A DNA stretch of 64,000 bases from Tritonibacter horizontis (GCF_001518015.1 NZ_LPUY01000100.1:17050-81049); one strand, 5' to 3'. Shown: positions 35,749 through 44,271, counted from the first letter of the stretch. The notes: generated by a model from the sequence alone, not told the origin. A program made the numbers and translations.

Positions 35749-36341
35749 TGTGTTTTCTCCTTGCGATAGCTGAGTTGCAAACGGGCGAGGAATTCTGCCG
35801 TCAGCCCCGGATCAAATGGGGGCTGCAGCTTGGCCCGCAGGGTTCCATCGGGCGCGATGACGGACACGGCCGAGCTGTGCTGGACCTCGTAGTAGCCGTC
35901 CTTGTCGGCGGGCAGCAGGCGGTAGAAACCGTCGGTCGCGTCGATAAAGCGGTCGATCTGGGCGCGGGTGCCGGTCATGCTGCGAAAATCGGGGTGAAAG
36001 AAGGGCGCATATTCACTGACAAAAGCGCCGTCCCGGTCCGGGTCGACGGACAGGAACCAGACCTTTGGCAGATTGTCCGGTCGCACCCGCATCCCGGTCT
36101 CGGCCACGGCCGCCTCAAGATTGCCGAGGGTGAAGGGGCAGACATCGGGGCAGGACATGAACCCGATCATCACAAGGGTCCACTGACCCTTCAAGTCGGC
36201 GCTTGTAAAGGTCGCGCCCGTTTCGTCGTGAAAGGCAAGGTCGGGCAGGGCGACCGGAGCGTCGAGCATGACGCCCTGCACCTGGGCCTGTGCCAGCGCG
36301 GGCCAGCACAGCAGGGCGAGGAGATGCAGCAGGCGTCTCAT
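35745..36341 (-). CDS. SCO1/SenC family copper-binding thioredoxin-fold protein
   Basis: A 198-residue exported protein. Copper ligands are Cys64 and Cys68 in FMSCPDVCPF and His155 in YEVQHSSAV, the standard SCO set. The signal peptide ends near AQA-QVQG. It assembles copper centres or keeps them reduced in the periplasm. Its ATG overlaps the ABC ATPase stop by ATGA, an unusual coupling of a copper chaperone to a NitT/TauT-type transporter. Confidence 0.93.
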   Translation of the reverse strand: MRRLLHLLALLCWPALAQAQVQGVMLDAPVALPDLAFHDETGATFTSADLKGQWTLVMIGFMSCPDVCPFTLGNLEAAVAETGMRVRPDNLPKVWFLSVDPDRDGAFVSEYAPFFHPDFRSMTGTRAQIDRFIDATDGFYRLLPADKDGYYEVQHSSAVSVIAPDGTLRAKLQPPFDPGLTAEFLARLQLSYRKEKTQ

Positions 36342-37180
36342 GCGTTTTGCGCCGCAAAGGCCTTGCGACTTTCGGCGCGGATGGTGTCGAGGCAGAATTG
36401 CCGGGCCTCCAGGTATTTCGGCGTGCTGGCCATTTCGGGCGAGCGGGGGCGCGGCAACTCCACCCTGACGTCCTCGATGATGCGGCCGGGGGCGGCGCTC
36501 ATGATCAGGACGCGATCCGCGAGAAACACCGCCTCGTCCACGTCATGGGTGATGAAAACCACCGTGGTGCCGAACTTGCGCCAGATGTCCAGCAGGCTTT
36601 CCTGCATCATCAGCCGGGTCTGGGCGTCGAGCGCGCCAAAGGGTTCATCCATCAGCAGGACGCTGGGGTAATTGGCCAGCGCCCGTGCGATGCCGACCCG
36701 CTGCTGCATCCCGCCCGACAGTTCCGCCGGGTAGCGGTTGCCGAATTTCTTCAGCCCGACCAGACCGAGGAACGTATTGGCGACGGAACCGGCACTGGTG
36801 CGCGAGGCGCCAGCCATTTTGGGGCCGAAGGCGACGTTTTCATAGACGGTTTTCCACGGCAGAAGGGAATACTGCTGAAACACCATGCCGCGATCCGGGC
36901 CGGGGCCGGTGACCTTGACGTCATCCACGGTCACCTGTCCGGTGGTCGGCTTTGTATAGCCGGCAATGGCGTTAAGCAGCGTCGATTTTCCGCAACCAGA
37001 GGGGCCGAGGATACAGACAAATTCGCCTGCCTCGATATCAATAGAGGTGCTTTCAACGGCCTGATGCGCGCTGGCACCCTGACCGAATCTGATCGACACA
37101 TCGCTGATCCGGATCCGTCCTTTGTCGGCGTCATTGGCAAGGGCGGTGTCGGGTTTTTTGAATTTCAATACGTCAAGCAT
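36338..37180 (-). CDS. NitT/TauT-type ABC transporter ATP-binding protein
   Basis: A 280-residue ATPase starting MLDVLKFKKPD. Walker A is GPSGCGKST (59-67); the Q-loop is MVFQQYSLLPWKTVYEN, signature LSGGMQQRVGIARAL, Walker B VLLMDEPFGALD and the switch His in FITHDVDEA. This fits the nitrate/sulfonate/bicarbonate class. The ATG at 37180 overlaps the membrane-protein stop by 8 bases; a start 11 codons further up is possible. Confidence 0.93.
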   Translation of the reverse strand: MLDVLKFKKPDTALANDADKGRIRISDVSIRFGQGASAHQAVESTSIDIEAGEFVCILGPSGCGKSTLLNAIAGYTKPTTGQVTVDDVKVTGPGPDRGMVFQQYSLLPWKTVYENVAFGPKMAGASRTSAGSVANTFLGLVGLKKFGNRYPAELSGGMQQRVGIARALANYPSVLLMDEPFGALDAQTRLMMQESLLDIWRKFGTTVVFITHDVDEAVFLADRVLIMSAAPGRIIEDVRVELPRPRSPEMASTPKYLEARQFCLDTIRAESRKAFAAQNA

Positions 37181-37838
37181 GGCTCGGGGCTCCCATTTGC
37201 GATTTGGCTGCACGGGTCTTCCGCCAGGCCAGAAACACTACAGTGCAAGAAAGCAGGCCAAAGCCCGCGATGTTCAGGGCCGGGCCCATGGTCTCCAGCG
37301 CCAGTGAGGTGGCAACGCCCAGCCCCAGCATGGCCAGTCCGACCACCCAGGAGGGTGCGGCGCAGCAGACCACCCAGCTCATGGTGGCATTGGTCATGGC
37401 CACCAGGATGGTCCCGATCCCGGTGGCGGCGCGCAGCGTTGTGGCAGGGCCCGCCGTGCAGGTGTCACGGCGCTGCAGGCTGGTGCAGAGCGCCACAAGG
37501 AGGCCCAGCACAAAGAGCACCATCATCCGCACCGGCACGACGTTGAGGCTCCATTCCGATATGCCGGTGCCGTATTCATAGTTGATCTTGCCGACCTCAA
37601 GCAGCCATTCCTGGTTGATGATCGGCGGGATGTCGCGCCAGGACGGTGTGGATTTGACGATATGGATGACATTGCCGATCCAGTCATAGGCCACCACGTA
37701 GTTCGGCAGAGCCTGAAACCGGATCATCAGCGCCAGCAGCATCAGCACCTGAAACAGCACCGCAAACAGCAGACCCGAAAGCAGCATCCGCTGCCAGTCC
37801 TGCGCGATGGTGTGGTGTAGGGTTCTCAGCACCGCCAT
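37173..37838 (-). CDS. uncharacterised membrane protein of the transporter operon
   Basis: A 221-residue protein with about five hydrophobic segments (around 19-40, 103-120, 140-160, 163-182, 188-205). It begins MAVLRTLHHTIAQDWQRMLL; AGAGGG lies 7 bases before the ATG, which forms TGATG with the permease stop. It lacks the EAA loop of ABC permeases. A vicinal Cys pair (158-159) lies in the membrane stretch SWVVCCAAPSW, reminiscent only in a general way of metal-binding CC motifs. Being encoded between permease and ATPase, it is likely an accessory subunit. I do not recognise the family. Confidence 0.75.
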   Translation of the reverse strand: MAVLRTLHHTIAQDWQRMLLSGLLFAVLFQVLMLLALMIRFQALPNYVVAYDWIGNVIHIVKSTPSWRDIPPIINQEWLLEVGKINYEYGTGISEWSLNVVPVRMMVLFVLGLLVALCTSLQRRDTCTAGPATTLRAATGIGTILVAMTNATMSWVVCCAAPSWVVGLAMLGLGVATSLALETMGPALNIAGFGLLSCTVVFLAWRKTRAAKSQMGAPSHA

Positions 37839-38719
37839 CACCGTGCCCTCTTTTGCCATTTCAGCATCGGCGAGGTGGCCAGTTTCACGGCGGCAGTGGA
37901 GGCGGTGCCAAGCCCGCCGATCACCAGCATACCCACGACAATGTCCTGGTAGTTGATCAGGCTGTAAGCATTCCAGGTGAAGTACCCGATGCCGTATTGC
38001 CCGGAGATGATCTCTCCGGCGAGCAGCGAGAACCAGCTGACCCCCATGCCAATCGCGAGCCCGGCCGCGATAGAGGGCAACGCGGCCGGGATCACAACAT
38101 GGAGAAACACCGCCACGCGGGATGCGCCCAGCGATTGGACCGCGCGCACCAGCACCTCGGGCGTTTGTTCCACCCCATGTAACGTATTGAGAACAATAGG
38201 AAACAACGCGCCCAGGAAGGTGATATAGATGATCGAGCTTTCTTCCGTTGGCCACATCAGGATGGCCAGCGGAATCCAGGCGACGGCCGGAATGGGGCGG
38301 ATGACCTCAATATAGGGCATCACAAAGGCCCGCGCGATCCGGGAGCGTCCCATCATCAGGCCGATGGTGATCCCGAGCACCACAGCGATGGAATAGCTGA
38401 TGAGGATCCGCCGCATCGACACCCCGATATGGGTCCAGAAAATCTCGGTCTGGATATGGGCGAAAAAGGCAGAAAAGACCTTCCACGGGGCGGGCACGTT
38501 GGAAAAGTTGATGTAAAAATCCAGATTGATCGCCGTCGCGATATGCCAGAGCCCGATCCCGACACTGAGCGAGACGAGCGCCATGGCGAGACCTTGTAGC
38601 CGCTCGGCGGAGAGGCGCGGCACACCCTTGCGCGCTGGTGGCGGCGCGGCCGGGGTGACCTCGGCGCTGGGTTTGGGTTCGGCTGTGGGGTTTTCCGCAT
38701 CTTTTACAAGGGGTTGCAT
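37838..38719 (-). CDS. NitT/TauT-type ABC transporter permease
   Basis: A 293-residue permease with a Pro-rich cytoplasmic N-terminus and about six membrane segments. Family marks are YIEVIRPIPAVAWIPLAILM and the EAA-type loop RAVQSLGASRVAVFLHVVIP, then ALPSIAAGLAIGMGVSW. The ATG at 38719 follows AAGGCAG. It forms the importer with the neighbouring binding protein and ATPase. Confidence 0.94.
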   Translation of the reverse strand: MQPLVKDAENPTAEPKPSAEVTPAAPPPARKGVPRLSAERLQGLAMALVSLSVGIGLWHIATAINLDFYINFSNVPAPWKVFSAFFAHIQTEIFWTHIGVSMRRILISYSIAVVLGITIGLMMGRSRIARAFVMPYIEVIRPIPAVAWIPLAILMWPTEESSIIYITFLGALFPIVLNTLHGVEQTPEVLVRAVQSLGASRVAVFLHVVIPAALPSIAAGLAIGMGVSWFSLLAGEIISGQYGIGYFTWNAYSLINYQDIVVGMLVIGGLGTASTAAVKLATSPMLKWQKRAR

Positions 38720-38810
38720 GGGTATCTGCCTTAGATCAGGGGGATGGGTCGTCACGCAAGTCGGGGGGGCTCCGGGCGATCTTGCCGCCCGGAGCCTGCT
38801 CAATCGGACA

Positions 38811-40187
38811 TCAGGTTTCCGAGATGAAGTCGGCCACGGCCTCGTCAAAGGTCACCAGCGCGCCGGCGTTTTCGGCGGCATAGGCCTCGGCTTCGCCCTT
38901 GCGCAGGAAGGTCGCATAGCCGTCACCGGTCTTGACCCAGAACGCCGTCTTGCCAAAGAGCTTCAGCCCGGTTTCCACGTCATAGACATAGGTGGAGTTC
39001 AGCTTGGCGCCGGTGCCCTGCATCTCTGCCACGGCGGTCAGGAACTCCGGCATGGTGGCATAGCTGCTGATGCCGTCGCGCGCGTGCCAGATTTCCATCG
39101 GCAGACCTTCGTTGGCGACGGCGGGGTCCACCATCTTGGCCTTGTCGGCGGCGTAGTCGACGCCCATGTCCGCATAGGCGGCCTTGAGGTAGTCCTCGGT
39201 GATCCAGGCCTCGAAATCGAGCGGCGGAATCGCCTTTTCCTTGACCAGAACGCCATGGTTGAACTTGAGCGCGTCAATCCACTCGGTTTTGATCGAGGGT
39301 TCCAGCGTCAGGTGACCGCCCTTCGAGAAATAGAGATAGAGCACTTCCTTCTCGACCCCGGTCCAGCCCTCCATTTCGGACACGGCGCGCATCGGGTCCT
39401 CGCGGATCCATTCGCCGGCCTCGTAGACGGCCTTGATGAAGGCCTGCACCACCTCGGGGTATTCCTCGGCAAAATCCTGGCGCACGACGACACCGTGCAG
39501 GTAGGGCACACCGGTTTCGGCACCGTCATAGATCTTGCGACCGGTGCCGCGGAATTCCATGATTTCGGACCAGGGGCAGAAATCGGAATGGGCGTCGATC
39601 TTGCCCGCGGCGATATTGGCCGCGCCGACCGCTGGGCTCTGGTTTTTCAGAACGTAATCAGAGGTCGGGATGCCATTGTCCTGCATCGCCTTGAGCAACA
39701 TGCCCCAGGCGGCGGAACCAACCGGGGTCGAGACCTCTTTGCCGTTGAGCTGGTCGATCGAGTAGATGTCGCTTTCGACCGGCACGACGATTGCGTTGCC
39801 GGACCCTTTGAGGTTGTAGCCGGTGCCCGCCACATAGAGCGTTCGCAGGCTGTCGGTTTCCTGGAACTTGGCGCCGTTCACGATCAGGGGATAGTCGCCC
39901 ATGACGCCAAAGTTCAATTTGTTGGCCAGCATCTGGTTGGTGATCGGTCCGCCTGAACTGTAGTCGGCCCAGCTGATGTCATATTCCGCATCGGCATAGG
40001 CGCCCTCTGTCGGCAGGTGCTTTTCCAGAAGCCCAAGCTCCTTGATCACGATGCCGGCGGTATAGGTGTCGGTGCACATGGATTGATGCCCGACGGCAAT
40101 CGAAATTTTTTCCGCCTGGGCGATGGCGCCGATCGGGATCAGGGTGGCTGCCAAGAATGCGGACTTGAGGTTGAAGCAATTCTTCAT
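38811..40187 (-). CDS. NitT/TauT-type ABC transporter substrate-binding protein (long form)
   Basis: A 458-residue exported protein (signal MKNCFNLKSAFLAATLIPIG, cleavage near AQA-EKISIA). It has the SsuA/NrtA fold (AVGHQSMCTDTYTAGIVIKE, NGKEVSTPVGSAAWGMLLKA, VRQDFAEEYPEVVQAFIKAV) but is about 130 residues longer than SsuA or TauA. GGAG lies 6 bases before the ATG at 40187. First gene of the eight-gene operon. The ligand is unknown; the neighbouring AprBA-like enzyme makes a sulfur compound a possibility, no more. Confidence 0.9.
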   Translation of the reverse strand: MKNCFNLKSAFLAATLIPIGAIAQAEKISIAVGHQSMCTDTYTAGIVIKELGLLEKHLPTEGAYADAEYDISWADYSSGGPITNQMLANKLNFGVMGDYPLIVNGAKFQETDSLRTLYVAGTGYNLKGSGNAIVVPVESDIYSIDQLNGKEVSTPVGSAAWGMLLKAMQDNGIPTSDYVLKNQSPAVGAANIAAGKIDAHSDFCPWSEIMEFRGTGRKIYDGAETGVPYLHGVVVRQDFAEEYPEVVQAFIKAVYEAGEWIREDPMRAVSEMEGWTGVEKEVLYLYFSKGGHLTLEPSIKTEWIDALKFNHGVLVKEKAIPPLDFEAWITEDYLKAAYADMGVDYAADKAKMVDPAVANEGLPMEIWHARDGISSYATMPEFLTAVAEMQGTGAKLNSTYVYDVETGLKLFGKTAFWVKTGDGYATFLRKGEAEAYAAENAGALVTFDEAVADFISET

Positions 40188-40494
40188 TTTCGTCTCCATT
40201 GGTCAGTTCAATTTTCGGTATTGAAATCAGTGTCCAATGAAAGCGGTCCGGACCGCAGGGAATTCATATCCCGATCAGGCCCTATCTTTCAGACGCGCAA
40301 AATAACGGCAAATTTTGCGGCAAAAGGCGAAAGCGCGGGCGTAAAAAAACCTCTCAAACTTCGGGTGCTCAAGAATCGGGTGATATTTTTATCTTTTAGA
40401 ATCAGTGAGTTGAGTGGTATTTGAAGGCAAAATTGCACCCTTGGGGTGATCTCCCCAGGGTGCAATCAAAAACGGTGGTCCTTTTTCAGCAGGC
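40188..40494. other. 307-bp spacer between two minus-strand operons
   Basis: No gene is seen. It holds the terminator-like hairpin of the upstream HEAT gene (40432-40466) and then an AT-rich stretch (about 40300-40425) where the promoter of the binding-protein operon is expected. Confidence 0.6.
40432..40466 (-). terminator. strong hairpin ending the HEAT/AprBA-like operon
   Basis: ATTGCACCC (40432-40440) pairs with GGGTGCAAT (40458-40466); the stem continues with TGGGG/CCCCA after one bulged T, around a 6-base loop. On the minus strand a short TTTT lies at the foot of the stem. It lies 29 bases past the HEAT gene stop. Confidence 0.75.
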
Positions 40495-41451
40495 TTATTG
40501 CACGGCCATCTTTCCGAGGGCCCAGCGGACGTTTTTGCGGACGTCCGGGTCCGGGTCGTCTTTGTACTTTTCCAAAAAGGGCAGGGTTTCGACGACGGCC
40601 ATTTCGCCGAGCACCGCCGCGCATTCCTTGCGCAAATTCGGGACCGGGAGATCCATCATCGGCGCGATTTCAATGGCGGCTTCTGTCGCGTTCAGACGCC
40701 CCAGGGAGCGCACCGCCTTGAGCCGGACCTGCCAGAATTCATCCTGCAGGGCGTCGCGCAGCACGGCCACGCAACCGGCGCTGCCGGATTTGGCAAGTGT
40801 TTCCGCTGCGGCCTCGCGCACCATCCATTCCGGGTCCTTCAGCCCCTCGACCAGCGTTGCCTCGGCATGTTCGGATTTTGAAAATCCAAGCGCCGCCAGG
40901 GCGGTCCGGCGCACCTGGGTTTCGCCATCCTTTGCGGCGTCCCGCAGGGCAGGCAGGGCGTTTTGGTCCTGTAGCCAGCCGATCACCCCGACCGCTTCGG
41001 CGCGCACGCCTGCGTCGGCGTGTTTCAGCGCGGCGATCGCGGGCCCCATCGCTTCGGGGCGGCGCAGTTCCTTGATCCCCGCCAGACAGGCCTTGAGCTT
41101 GATGGTATCGGGATCGTCCAGATGCGGCAGGATGGCGTCGCCGGCAGCGGGGTCTTTGAGTTCCGTCAGGCTGACTGAGGCGGCGGCGACCACGGCCGCG
41201 TCGCCATCCGTCAGGGCCGAGACCAGGGCCGCGGCGGTGTCGGGGCCGTCAAAATCGGTCAGCGCCAGCGCGGCCTGTTTGCGCACGCCCGCATCGGCGT
41301 CGGCGATTGCGCGGGCGAGATGGGGAATGGCGGCCGGATCGGCGCTGTCGGCCAGTTCCATCACCGCCATGATCCGCGCCCCCGGCGACGGGTCGTCCAG
41401 CGCCTCGGCCAGTTCACCAATTTCGTCAAAGTCTTCAAACAGAGCGGTCAT
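40495..41451 (-). CDS. HEAT-repeat protein
   Basis: A 318-residue protein made almost wholly of about nine HEAT repeats of some 31 residues (for example ADAGVRKQAALALTDF, ADAGVRAEAVGVIGWL, GETQVRRTALAALGF, PDPDVRKNVRWALGKM). No signal peptide. The stop of the AprB-like gene is 7 bases upstream. Such solenoids serve as scaffolds or, in bilin lyases and relatives, as assembly factors; here it probably helps mature or hold the AprBA-like enzyme. Confidence 0.88.
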   Translation of the reverse strand: MTALFEDFDEIGELAEALDDPSPGARIMAVMELADSADPAAIPHLARAIADADAGVRKQAALALTDFDGPDTAAALVSALTDGDAAVVAAASVSLTELKDPAAGDAILPHLDDPDTIKLKACLAGIKELRRPEAMGPAIAALKHADAGVRAEAVGVIGWLQDQNALPALRDAAKDGETQVRRTALAALGFSKSEHAEATLVEGLKDPEWMVREAAAETLAKSGSAGCVAVLRDALQDEFWQVRLKAVRSLGRLNATEAAIEIAPMMDLPVPNLRKECAAVLGEMAVVETLPFLEKYKDDPDPDVRKNVRWALGKMAVQ

Positions 41452-41458
41452 CTCAGTC

Positions 41459-41701
41459 TCACTTCAACAAATAGGGGAGGTTTACGGTGACGGCGCCGGT
41501 GGGGCAGTCCGCTTCGCAGGGCATGCAGTACCAGCATTCATCGTACTTCATATAGGCCGTCTGGGTGCCGTCGTCGCTGGCCGCGATGCGCAGAACATCG
41601 AGCGGGCAGACATCGACACAGACGGTGCAGCCCTTGTCCGCGATGCACAGCGCCTTGTCCACGACAACGGGAACAATGGAGGAGGTTTGAGCCAATGGCA
41701 T
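41459..41701 (-). CDS. AprB-like 2x[4Fe-4S] ferredoxin
   Basis: An 80-residue ferredoxin with eight cysteines in two sets: C19-X5-C25-X2-C28-X3-C32 and C56-X2-C59-X2-C62-X3-C66. The widened first spacing and the aromatic DECWYCMPCEADCP are like APS reductase beta, but the C-terminal extension of AprB (about 70 residues) is missing. AAGGA lies 8 bases before the ATG. It lies 11 bp after the flavoprotein gene and should be its electron carrier subunit. Confidence 0.88.
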   Translation of the reverse strand: MPLAQTSSIVPVVVDKALCIADKGCTVCVDVCPLDVLRIAASDDGTQTAYMKYDECWYCMPCEADCPTGAVTVNLPYLLK

Positions 41702-41712
41702 GGTTTTATTCC

Positions 41713-43455
41713 TTATTCTGCCGCGACCGTGCTGTTGACACGCTGGTTTGCATAGGCGTTCTTCTCGTCGTCATCGATTTCGACGACATAGGGTTGAACA
41801 GGCTGCTTGCGGTGTGCGGGTTTGCCATCGTCGCCCTTGGTCAGGATGGTGTGGCAGAACCAGTTTTCGTCGTCGCGCTCGTATTCGACCCGGTTGTGGT
41901 AAAGGCCCCAGCGGCTCTCGGTGCGATAAAGCGAGGCGGCAGCGGCCATGTCGGCGCAATCCAGGATGGTCGACGCTTCGAGCGACCGCATCAGCTCGTG
42001 ACTGTCGCGGACATACATCTCGTTTTCCATATCGTGGCGCACCTCGGCAAAGCGGCGCTGCGCCAGTTCCATCTTTGCGGTGACTTTCGGCGGTTGCAGA
42101 TAGTCATTCACAAAGCGGCGGGTCTTGTATTCGATCTGGTTCGGCGGGATGCCATCATCGCGTTTGGTCGGGGCCAGCACGCGGGTCTGTTCGGCGTCAA
42201 CTTCACCCATGTCGAAATCAGCGAAATCAACATCCTTGATGTAGTCCACCGCATCGAGCCCGGCAAAGGCGCCGTTGGTAAAGGCCCCAAGCATGTAGTT
42301 ATGCGGCACGTTGGCCATGTCGCCGGCCGCATAGAGGCCGGGAATGGTGGTGCGGGCGTGTTCGTCGACAAACACACCGCTGGCAGAGTGGCCGGAGCAG
42401 AACCCGACCTCCGAGATGTGCATCTCGATCATTTCGGTCCGGTAGTCGGTGCCACGCCCCTTGTGGAAATGGCCACGGGTTGGCCGCTCGACGATGTGCA
42501 GGACACGCTCGATCTCGGCCACGGTTTCTTCGGCCAGGTGGTTCAGCTTGAGGTAGACGGGCCCCTTGCCGCCCTGAAGTTCGTCATAGAACTCCTGCAT
42601 CATCTGACCGGACCAATAGTCGCATTCGATAAACCGCTCGCCCTGGGCATTGGCCGTATAGCCGCCCATCGGCCCCGCGACATAGGCGCAGGCCGGTCCG
42701 TTGTAATCCTTGATCAGCGGGTTGATCTGGAAACACTCGAGGTTCGCAAGGCCAGCCCCTGCGTGATAGGACATCGCGTAGCCTTCGCCGCTGTTGGAGG
42801 CGTTCTCGTAGGTACCATAGAGGTAGCCGGAAGAGGGCAGACCGAGGCGCCCGGCCGCGCCAAGCGCCATGATGACAGCCTTGGCCCGCACGACGAGGAA
42901 TTCGGCGGTGCGCGTGTTGACACAGATGGCACCGGCGATGCGATCCTCACCGGTCAGAAGGCGGGTCGCCATATAGCGGTTGACGATATTGATGCGCGCC
43001 TTGCGCAGTTGCCGATAAAGCGCCTTTTTCACCGTGTCGCCATTGGGCATAGGCAGCACATAGGTGCCGATGTGGTGGACCTTTTTGACGTCATATTCGC
43101 CGTTCTGATCCTTCTGAAACCGGATGCCGAACTGGTCCAGCTCCTGGATGATGCCATAACATTCATCCGCGTAGCGATAGACCGCCTTTTGATCGACGAT
43201 GCCGTCGTTGGCGATGGTGATTTCCTTGGTGTATTGCTCGGGGGTGGCATAGCCGGGAATGACCGAGTTGTTCAGCCCGTCCATCCCCATCGAGATCGCC
43301 CCGGACCGTTTCACGTTGGCCTTGTCCAGCAGGACAACGTTGGCCTCGGGGTTCTTGCGTTTTGCCTTGAGGGCAGCCATCGGACCGGCCGTGCCGCCGC
43401 CAATGATCAGGATGTCGCAATCGATCTGCGTCGTTCCATCCAAGATTTCGTCCAT
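41713..43455 (-). CDS. APS-reductase-alpha-like FAD-dependent oxidoreductase
   Basis: A 580-residue flavoprotein of the fumarate reductase/succinate dehydrogenase/AprA superfamily. The FAD motif is ILIIGGGTAGPMAA (16-28). The segment LYAAGDMANVPHNYMLGAFT (374-393) is closer to AprA (a GD....NPH..SGSFT pattern) than to FrdA/SdhA, where HGANRLGGNSL is expected. The ATG at 43455 is chosen because GGAG lies 6 bases upstream; a TTG four codons earlier overlaps that site. Paired with the AprB-like ferredoxin; no sulfurylase (sat) or aprM is nearby. Substrate unknown. Confidence 0.82.
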   Translation of the reverse strand: MDEILDGTTQIDCDILIIGGGTAGPMAALKAKRKNPEANVVLLDKANVKRSGAISMGMDGLNNSVIPGYATPEQYTKEITIANDGIVDQKAVYRYADECYGIIQELDQFGIRFQKDQNGEYDVKKVHHIGTYVLPMPNGDTVKKALYRQLRKARINIVNRYMATRLLTGEDRIAGAICVNTRTAEFLVVRAKAVIMALGAAGRLGLPSSGYLYGTYENASNSGEGYAMSYHAGAGLANLECFQINPLIKDYNGPACAYVAGPMGGYTANAQGERFIECDYWSGQMMQEFYDELQGGKGPVYLKLNHLAEETVAEIERVLHIVERPTRGHFHKGRGTDYRTEMIEMHISEVGFCSGHSASGVFVDEHARTTIPGLYAAGDMANVPHNYMLGAFTNGAFAGLDAVDYIKDVDFADFDMGEVDAEQTRVLAPTKRDDGIPPNQIEYKTRRFVNDYLQPPKVTAKMELAQRRFAEVRHDMENEMYVRDSHELMRSLEASTILDCADMAAAASLYRTESRWGLYHNRVEYERDDENWFCHTILTKGDDGKPAHRKQPVQPYVVEIDDDEKNAYANQRVNSTVAAE

Positions 43456-43515
43456 ATCGGGCTCCAATGCAGTGATGTCTTATCCTGCGCCGTGCTGCGG
43501 CGCGGCAAATGTCAA

Positions 43516-43806
43516 TTAGTTTCCGTATTGCTCGGAAAGCGCGTGCAGATACTCAAAAGGGTAGATTGCGCGGTCATGACCGTCTGAAAAATGGATGTTC
43601 ACGCCGCCGCGCCCGACCTGTGCCAGGGCGGTGATGGTCAGGTCCGGCGCCACGGCGATCTCCCCGTGGTCCAGCTTGGCGCGCCGTGTGTAGGCGTCGC
43701 GGGCCTCGCGCCGCAGGGTGGTGGCGGCCAGTTCGGTTGTGCCGCCGCCCTCCCATTCGACGATCAGGTGACGGTTGTCTGTGGTTGCGGAGAGCCTGTC
43801 GATCAT
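43516..43806 (-). CDS. DUF971 (GBBH-like N-terminal domain) protein
   Basis: A 96-residue stand-alone DUF971 domain: HLIVEWEGGGTTELAATTLR near the start and VNIHFSDGHDRAIYPFEYL at the end, matching the SDGH..IY.. core. In other bacteria such proteins lie beside Mrp/ApbC Fe-S carriers. AAGGGAC is 6 bases before the ATG. It is the first gene of the AprBA-like operon, 60 bp upstream of the flavoprotein, hinting at a role in its Fe-S or flavin assembly. Confidence 0.85.
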   Translation of the reverse strand: MIDRLSATTDNRHLIVEWEGGGTTELAATTLRREARDAYTRRAKLDHGEIAVAPDLTITALAQVGRGGVNIHFSDGHDRAIYPFEYLHALSEQYGN

Positions 43807-43929
43807 ATGCGGTCCCTTTCGATTTCTCTCAGGATGCCGCATCGCAGAATCGCTCAATAGCAATTTGTTTACGGACAGGGTTTCTGCGGCGCGGCACGCT
43901 GGGCGCAAACTGGAGAAAGAGAACCCGCC

Positions 43930-44271
43930 ATGACCTTCGTCGTCACCGACAACTGCATCGCCTGCAAATACACTGACTGCGTTTCCGTCTGCCCCGTGGA
44001 TTGTTTTTACGAGGGCGAGAACATGTTGGTGATCGACCCGGAAGAATGCATCGACTGTGGCGTCTGCGAACCGGAATGCCCGGCGGATGCGATTCGTGCC
44101 GACACCGAAGAGGGCATGGAACCCTGGATCGCCTTCAACGAAAAATACGCAAAGATCTGGCCGGTCATCACCGAAGCCAAGGACCCGCTGCCGGAGGCCG
44201 ACGATATGGACGGCCAGGCCAATAAGCTCGAGACCCATTTTTCGGAAAACCCCGCCACCGAGGCGGCCTGA
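43930..44271 (+). CDS. fdxA: 7Fe ferredoxin FdxA
   Basis: A 113-residue ferredoxin starting [20 protein letters not shown]. Cysteines at 9, 12, 17, 21, 25, 40, 43, 46 and 50 give one 3Fe-4S and one 4Fe-4S cluster; the ~50-residue C-terminal extension is typical of Rhodobacter FdII. The fpr gene follows after 12 bases, so the pair forms a NADPH/ferredoxin module. Confidence 0.96.
   Translation: MTFVVTDNCIACKYTDCVSVCPVDCFYEGENMLVIDPEECIDCGVCEPECPADAIRADTEEGMEPWIAFNEKYAKIWPVITEAKDPLPEADDMDGQANKLETHFSENPATEAA

Noticed and set aside
40381..40405. FNR/Dnr-type box upstream of the transporter operon
   Set aside because: TGATATTTTTATC has the wrong spacing (6 rather than 4) and an imperfect second half, so it does not match TTGAT-N4-ATCAA.
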